From Lachnospiraceae bacterium (GTDB lineage Bacteria > Bacillota > Clostridia > Lachnospirales > Lachnospiraceae): a stretch of DNA of 23,506 nt. Location of the stretch: NCBI GenBank assembly GCA_900766915.1, contig CAAFXE010000260.1:1-23506 (forward strand), written 5' to 3'. Of this stretch, positions 21,289 to 23,506 are shown in pieces. Below the pieces are notes generated by a model. It was not told the DNA's origin. It saw nothing but the letters and a program-made list of their open reading frames with translations, and did not search any database. The position numbers were made by a program, and so were the translations under genes. Each line of letters begins with the position of its first letter. The first letter of the stretch is position 1.

Positions 21289-21320
21289 AGGAGTTAAACT
21301 CTTTCATGGCTCTTTTTTTA
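21279..21320 (+). terminator. strong terminator of the coiled-coil operon
   Basis: Arms 21279-21293 and 21299-21313 form a 15-bp stem with two G-U pairs and a 5-nt loop, followed by seven T. It closes the transcription unit that starts near 19481. Confidence 0.92.
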
Positions 21321-21524
21321 TGCCCTAAATCCGTTTTGTCTTATCAAAATACTATTTCACTTCATTCGTTCAATTTTCGTTATTAAATCATAAAATTTCA
21401 ATGCCATTTTTCTTGTAAAATATCACAAAATTTCAAAAAACAAATCTACTTATTATAGTAATCAAAAACTATTTTTTAAACAAGGGTACTCGAACTACCC
21501 GACTTAATTGAAAGGAGAACTCAT

Positions 21525-21863
21525 ATGAGCAATAATTACAAAATGAAAAAAGTTACCCCAAAAGACATCGTGATTAAATTGGAAAATATTTTCGGAACAG
21601 AAAGTGTTCCTGTTATCGGAGTACGTCCCGCATATGTCTATGAAAACAACAAGCCGACAGAAAAGATTGAAGCATACTATTATGACCTTTCTTTGAACGG
21701 AAAATATCTTCCAGTTAAAGTTTATGGGGAAAAGCAGATTGAAGACCTGTTAATCCCCGAAAACGGAATCTATGTGGAATTTGAAAACCTTGTTATTAAA
21801 TTCTACTCATCAAACAATTTCCCTTGTCTGTGTGCTTCTGCTGATAAGATAAGGATTCCTTAG
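21525..21863 (+). CDS. conserved-looking small element protein, unknown function
   Basis: This 112-aa soluble protein is Lys- and beta-rich. The central PVKVYGEKQIEDLLIPENGIYVEFENLVIKFY stretch suggests an all-beta fold and could be an OB-type domain. By position, directly before the two-TM and FtsK-like genes, it resembles the small DUF961/HelP-type helicase-processivity proteins upstream of the coupling ATPase in Tn916/ICEBs1. Sequence similarity to these is not visible to me, so this is analogy only. The start follows AAAGGAG at good spacing. It starts a second transcription unit with a weak TTTCAA-N17-TATAGT promoter (21431-21459). Confidence 0.55.
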   Translation: MSNNYKMKKVTPKDIVIKLENIFGTESVPVIGVRPAYVYENNKPTEKIEAYYYDLSLNGKYLPVKVYGEKQIEDLLIPENGIYVEFENLVIKFYSSNNFPCLCASADKIRIP

Positions 21864-21877
21864 GAGGCAATAGTATT

Positions 21878-22615
21878 ATGAAACGTTATTTTGCAATGAT
21901 AAAGAGAGCTTGGAAGAAAGGAAATATTTTTGATTGCTTTTGTTATATCCTTCCACCTTTTGCAATCTTACTTTTAATGCTGCTGTTTGCAGTCTGGATT
22001 ATTGTAAGGGTCTCCCAACTCATTTTCACAAATATAGACTCAATCTTGGGTTTTGGGATTTTGTTGTTGGGAATTTATATTTACTTACGAAAATTTCCAA
22101 AACAAACTTCCGCTGTCTCCACCCAGGAAAACTATATCTTTGAAGAAACAGAAGATAAGGTTCATCAGAGCCTTTCAACAAACTATGAGATTATCGGAAA
22201 CGTAATATACAAGATAATCAGGCAGTATTATGCTTTGTTAAAACTCAAAAAACCCGAACGGCAGGAAGACATTGAAAGTATGACAAGAACAAAATGCAAA
22301 GGAAAAATTGTTTTGTATGAATATATTTTATATAAAACTGGAGATTACGAGACAAAGACAATCAAGCTTTTGTTGGAACAATTCATAAAAAATAAAGTTA
22401 AAAATGGCGATTTAGAAGGATTTTCAGAAGGATACTACCTATACGAAGGGGTAACTATGCCCATACTTCAAATTGATGAAATAGAGGATTGTATAGGTTA
22501 TTACAAGCTGTACGTAACACTAGCAAATAAACATTATTGTGATTACATTAGTAACACCATTAACACCAATCTTGTATCAGGTGTGGAAAGGATTCATTAT
22601 GACTCAGACTTCTAA
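21878..22615 (+). CDS. two-TM membrane protein, probable N-terminal half of an ICE coupling ATPase
   Basis: This 245-aa protein has two membrane helices (about 22-46 and 54-70) joined by a very short loop, then a cytoplasmic domain of about 170 residues. FtsK/TcpA-type ATPases of Gram-positive ICEs (ConQ of ICEBs1, Orf21 of Tn916) have the same N-terminal layout in a single chain; here the ATPase domain is a separate downstream gene overlapping by 17 bp. The two would assemble into one membrane ATPase. The cytoplasmic part has no motif I recognise. It begins 14 bp after the preceding gene, with RBS AGGAGGCAATAGTATT. Confidence 0.6.
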   Translation: MKRYFAMIKRAWKKGNIFDCFCYILPPFAILLLMLLFAVWIIVRVSQLIFTNIDSILGFGILLLGIYIYLRKFPKQTSAVSTQENYIFEETEDKVHQSLSTNYEIIGNVIYKIIRQYYALLKLKKPERQEDIESMTRTKCKGKIVLYEYILYKTGDYETKTIKLLLEQFIKNKVKNGDLEGFSEGYYLYEGVTMPILQIDEIEDCIGYYKLYVTLANKHYCDYISNTINTNLVSGVERIHYDSDF

Positions 22616-23360
22616 AAGCTCTATACCCATTATTCTATTGGAAGATTATGTTGCCCAAGGTATGGACATCTACTATCCATGGGAACCCCAACTAGCTCCT
22701 CATGTTGCCATTATCGGGGGGACAGGCAGCGGTAAATCTTATTTTGCAACAACACTTCTGGGAAAGATATGTAAGCACCTTCCTGACGCTGAATTGCATG
22801 TTGCAGACTTTAAGGGCGATGACAATTTTTTGTTCCTTGAAGGGTCAAAAAATTTTTATCGTTTTCAAGATTGCTATCGGGGTGTCGATGAATTTTATCA
22901 AAGGTTTCAAGAAAGGCAAAATGGAACTGATAAAGCACGGACACCTCTTTTCCTGTTCTTTGATGAATTGGCTTCTGCCGTAATTTTCCTTTCCAAAAAA
23001 GAATCCGAAGAATTTAAAAACAAAATAGCAACTCTTCTAATGCTCGGTCGAAGTTTTTCCGTTTTTCTAATCATTGCAATGCAACGTCCCGACGCAAACC
23101 ATCTGCCTGCAAGAGATAATATAAACCTTGTAATTGCCTTAGGAAACCTCTCAAAAGAGGCTCAGGATATGTTTTTCCATAACTTCAAAAACGAGATGTC
23201 TGCTGACCGAAAAAGAGGGTCTGGCTACATGTTAGAATGCGGTATCTGCCTATACAAAGTCATTTCTCCCACTGTTCGGAATCCCGAAAAACTTCAAGAA
23301 GTCATTCGGAATACTTTAAACAAGCCAAAGCAACGGTCGGAGACAGAGTTGCTTTGTTAA
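22599..23360 (+). CDS. short FtsK/TcpA-like ATPase
   Basis: This 253-aa protein contains a core FtsK/HerA-type RecA-fold ATPase and little else. Walker A is GGTGSGKS (40-47), Walker B LFLFFDE (117-123), and the FtsK-like segment RSFSVFLIIAMQRPDANHLPA lies at 151-171. VADFKGDD (68-75) matches the strand after the P-loop helix in this family. It lacks membrane helices and is shorter than ICE coupling proteins, which fits a split protein with the two-TM product upstream. The start is ATG 22599, preceded by GGAAAGG at 7-8 nt. It would drive DNA to or through the conjugation channel. Relaxase and mating-channel genes are not in the window. Confidence 0.72.
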   Translation: MTQTSKSSIPIILLEDYVAQGMDIYYPWEPQLAPHVAIIGGTGSGKSYFATTLLGKICKHLPDAELHVADFKGDDNFLFLEGSKNFYRFQDCYRGVDEFYQRFQERQNGTDKARTPLFLFFDELASAVIFLSKKESEEFKNKIATLLMLGRSFSVFLIIAMQRPDANHLPARDNINLVIALGNLSKEAQDMFFHNFKNEMSADRKRGSGYMLECGICLYKVISPTVRNPEKLQEVIRNTLNKPKQRSETELLC

Positions 23361-23396
23361 AGGCAAAACACTTAAAATTCTAAAATGTGAATAATC

Positions 23397-23506
23397 TGTG
23401 CTCCAATGAGCCACCTGTCCGGTCAGTTTGAGCCACCATTCCGGATATGTGTGAGCCGCTATTCCGGCCATAATGAGCCACTTCAGTTTTATAATAGATG
23501 TATGCA
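23397..23506. mobile_element. end of an IS21-type insertion sequence (partial)
   Basis: Four copies of TGAGCCRC start at 23407, 23429, 23452 and 23474 (steps of 22, 23, 22 bp), and the first three continue to CCGG. Multiple subterminal repeats of this kind are typical transposase sites at IS21-family ends, and the TGAGCCAC/GTGGCTCA motif is familiar from such elements in Clostridia. A TATAAT (23490-23495) could start the transposase transcript. No transposase codon is visible before the window ends. Confidence 0.5.

Noticed and set aside
23407..23486. CRISPR-like array
   Set aside because: Repeats are about 16 bp with 6-7 bp spacers and only four copies; this fits transposase-binding repeats, not CRISPR.

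Overview
The window looks like chromosomal DNA of a strictly anaerobic, spore-forming member of the Clostridia, most likely Lachnospiraceae. The reasons are a reverse rubrerythrin under PerR control, the sporulation genes spmA and spmB, a PrdX/ProXp-type editing protein, a YaaO-holB-ricT-trmN6-rsmI housekeeping block, and low-to-moderate GC. Species cannot be fixed from the sequence alone.

Layout: (1) 1-64 is the 5' end of a group II intron, read on the minus strand, lying directly behind the terminator of the reverse rubrerythrin gene. (2) 149-1262 is a peroxide-stress module (reverse rubrerythrin and perR, both minus), with matching PerR-box-like palindromes at both promoters. (3) 1281-3613 holds a pyridoxamine kinase (minus) and a well-expressed orphan F420-ligase-fold gene (plus). 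(4) 3679-6176 is a Zn/Cd-type P1B ATPase followed by its ArsR/SmtB-type regulator, with a clear promoter and operator upstream of the ATPase. (5) 6177-6785 has no credible protein gene but carries a candidate structured RNA, a bidirectional terminator and a nested inverted repeat. (6) 6786-10266 holds hemolysin III/PAQR, spmB, a DUF975 membrane protein and spmA; spmA and spmB are separated and on opposite strands. (7) 10263-18907 is a run of minus-strand genes: ProXp-type editing protein, a large membrane protein, two half-size EamA/SMR transporters, a YaaO-like decarboxylase, a guanylate-kinase-like protein, holB, ricT, trmN6 and rsmI. (8) From about 19079 to the right edge the character changes: a tRNA-3'-end-like fragment next to a terminator marks a probable attachment site. 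To its right lie accessory genes of an apparent integrative/conjugative element: a small ribbon-helix-helix-like regulator, three tandem membrane-anchored coiled-coil paralogues with micro-ORFs, a small unknown protein, a two-TM protein and a short FtsK-like ATPase. At the right edge, phased repeats look like the end of an IS21-type insertion sequence.

How it fits together: perR and rubrerythrin form a peroxide-sensing circuit. The ATPase and ArsR pair forms a metal-efflux circuit. The YaaO-to-rsmI block follows the Bacillus yaaO-tmk-holB-yaaT-yabB-yabC order, but a guanylate-kinase-like gene sits where tmk would be. In the mobile part, the RHH-like regulator and the coiled-coil operon are divergent and share a stretch of 12-bp-phased ATTGC repeats, which suggests one repressor controls both. 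The two-TM protein and the FtsK-like ATPase overlap and look like the two halves of a single ICE coupling ATPase. The tandem coiled-coil cassette is the least explained part of the window and the best candidate for something undescribed.
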